DNA of 64,000 nucleotides, from the NCBI GenBank assembly GCA_046046245.1, contig JBJOKE010000028.1, forward strand, positions 1 through 64,000, read 5' to 3'. Shown here in pieces: positions 63,137-64,000 of the stretch (the first letter of the stretch is position 1; every line of letters starts with the position of its first letter). The translations under genes were made by a program, and so were the position numbers. Under the pieces are notes generated by a model, which did no database searches, was not told where the DNA came from, and saw nothing but the letters and a program-made list of their open reading frames with translations. This DNA is from UBA4615 sp046046245. GTDB taxonomy: Bacteria > Pseudomonadota > Gammaproteobacteria > Burkholderiales > Burkholderiaceae_E.

Positions 63137-64000
63137 TCAGCGTTGCGAGCGGTCGACGAAGCGTTTCGGCGCGACCCGGCCGTCGGCGTCGATCGCGCGG
63201 CCGATCGCGGCGGCGGCGGCGACGACCGCCGGGTCCCAGTCGATCCGCTTGCGGTGATCGCCGGTGGTCAGCAGCAGCGCGAGCGCCTCGCCGTCGCCCA
63301 CGTTGCGCAGCGCGCGGCGGATGCCCGCGGGGATCGCGAAGCTGTCCCACGCGGCCTCGCCGCCATCGAGCCGCTGCCGGACGGTGCCGTCGCTCGCGTC
63401 GGCGGCGAGCTCGATCGCGCCGCGCACCGCGATCAGCACCTGCTTCTCGTGCAGCCGGTGGGGCGACACCGATCCGCCCGGCGGCAGCCGCAGCCATTCG
63501 ATCGACAGCCCGTGTGCGTTGCCGACCGGCGCGGCGGCGTCGCGGTCCTCCGAGATGCCGAGCCCGATCACCGGCGCGATCTCGCCGCCGCAGCCGGGCA
63601 GCGCTGCGTCGAGCAGCGCCTGCCGCGACCAGCGCAGTCCGGCGAATCGCACGACGCGCCGCGCCATCTCCTCGGGCGACCAGTCGCGCAGCGCGGCGAT
63701 CTCCGCCGGCGTCATCGGCTGCAGCGGCCGCGCACCGTCGGGCATCGACTCGCCGCGCGCGGCGTCGACGATCCGGTAGTCCTCGGTCAGCAGCACGCCC
63801 TCGCGCGCGGCCGCCTCGAGCGTGGTCGGCCCCCAGAGGATCCCGCCGGTGTCGTCGCCGCCCAGCGCGGTGAACAGGAAGCCGTCGTCGACGCCGACGT
63901 TGGTGAAGCCCCGGTAGATCCAGGTGGGTACCGACACGATGTCGAGCGTGCCCAGCGGCGCCTCGCGCACGCCGGGGTTGAAGCCCCAGAGGATCCGCCA
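63137..64000 (-). CDS. Cupin-domain protein, N-terminus outside the window
   Basis: The frame remains open to base 64000 (WRILWGFNP at the edge), so the 5' end is missing; 287 codons plus stop are visible. The C-terminal half has a cupin pattern: RLPPGGSVSPHRLHEKQVLIAVRGAIEL (metal histidines, motif 1) followed by DSFAIPAGIRRALRNVGDGEALALLLT (motif 2). The N-terminal part, IVSVPTWIYRGFTNVGVDDGFLFTALGG, is a second cupin-like unit. Bicupins include ring-cleaving dioxygenases. It is 23 bp upstream of the MetE-like gene on the same strand. Confidence 0.75.
   Translation of the reverse strand, partial: WRILWGFNPGVREAPLGTLDIVSVPTWIYRGFTNVGVDDGFLFTALGGDDTGGILWGPTTLEAAAREGVLLTEDYRIVDAARGESMPDGARPLQPMTPAEIAALRDWSPEEMARRVVRFAGLRWSRQALLDAALPGCGGEIAPVIGLGISEDRDAAAPVGNAHGLSIEWLRLPPGGSVSPHRLHEKQVLIAVRGAIELAADASDGTVRQRLDGGEAAWDSFAIPAGIRRALRNVGDGEALALLLTTGDHRKRIDWDPAVVAAAAAIGRAIDADGRVAPKRFVDRSQR

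Overview
The window is a very GC-rich (about 70% by eye), densely coded bacterial chromosome segment. The two orphan Bug-family (TctC-like) binding proteins, three TRAP transporters, and a divergent rppH | proS-lytic transglycosylase block all point to Betaproteobacteria, most likely Burkholderiales. That placement is inference from gene content. I recognise no rRNA, tRNA, IS element, phage gene or CRISPR array. I call 57 protein genes, two of them cut by the window edges.

Layout. (1) 1-12.4 kb: the end of a TolC-like efflux protein, an Mpo1-like membrane protein, then sugar-acid genes. A + strand group holds an HpcH/HpaI aldolase, an FAD monooxygenase and a Bug binding protein. A five-gene - strand group holds an IlvD/Edd dehydratase, an RraA-like protein, a Bug binding protein, a GH43-like propeller and an FAD oxidoreductase. 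Divergent from it is a regulator that fuses IclR to an SMP-30/gluconolactonase-like domain. (2) 12.5-19.2 kb: enoyl-CoA hydratase, a YjgN-M48 protease pair, an enolase-superfamily dehydratase, a GNAT enzyme, a Yip1-like protein and an outer-membrane protein. (3) 19.2-26.6 kb: a 1955-residue lipoprotein with a complete galactose-oxidase copper-radical site, discoidin, Ig-like, PKD, YVTN-propeller, di-heme cytochrome c and PA14 parts, followed by a small cytochrome c and an SCO-type copper chaperone. This is the most unusual locus in the window. (4) 26.6-34.9 kb: TRAP transporter 1, an L-idonate-type dehydrogenase, a GntR regulator with a putative operator, a mannitol-dehydrogenase-family enzyme, an SDR and an FAH-family hydrolase. 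(5) 35-37.8 kb: a Spy/CpxP-like lipoprotein with an OmpR-type two-component pair. (6) 37.8-47.8 kb: a hydroxyacid dehydrogenase, a LacI regulator with a 14-bp palindromic operator, a PhyH-type dioxygenase, TRAP transporter 2, an SDR, an LDH2-type dehydrogenase, a Rieske oxygenase and a second hydroxyacid dehydrogenase. (7) 47.9-52.6 kb: rppH, proS, a lytic transglycosylase and an MFS transporter. (8) 52.6-58.1 kb: a NarL-type response regulator, a Cache histidine kinase, and TRAP transporter 3 split over two divergent transcripts. (9) 58.2-64 kb: a thioesterase, an acyl-CoA ligase, an alpha/beta hydrolase, a second HpcH/HpaI aldolase, a MetE-like protein and a cupin protein cut by the edge.

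How the genes work together. Most of the window imports and breaks down organic acids and sugar acids: periplasmic binding proteins and TRAP permeases feed dehydrogenases, dehydratases and aldolases, each group with its own IclR, GntR, LacI or two-component regulator. The copper-radical oxidase locus looks like a secreted carbohydrate- or alcohol-oxidising system with built-in electron-transfer hemes and its own copper delivery.
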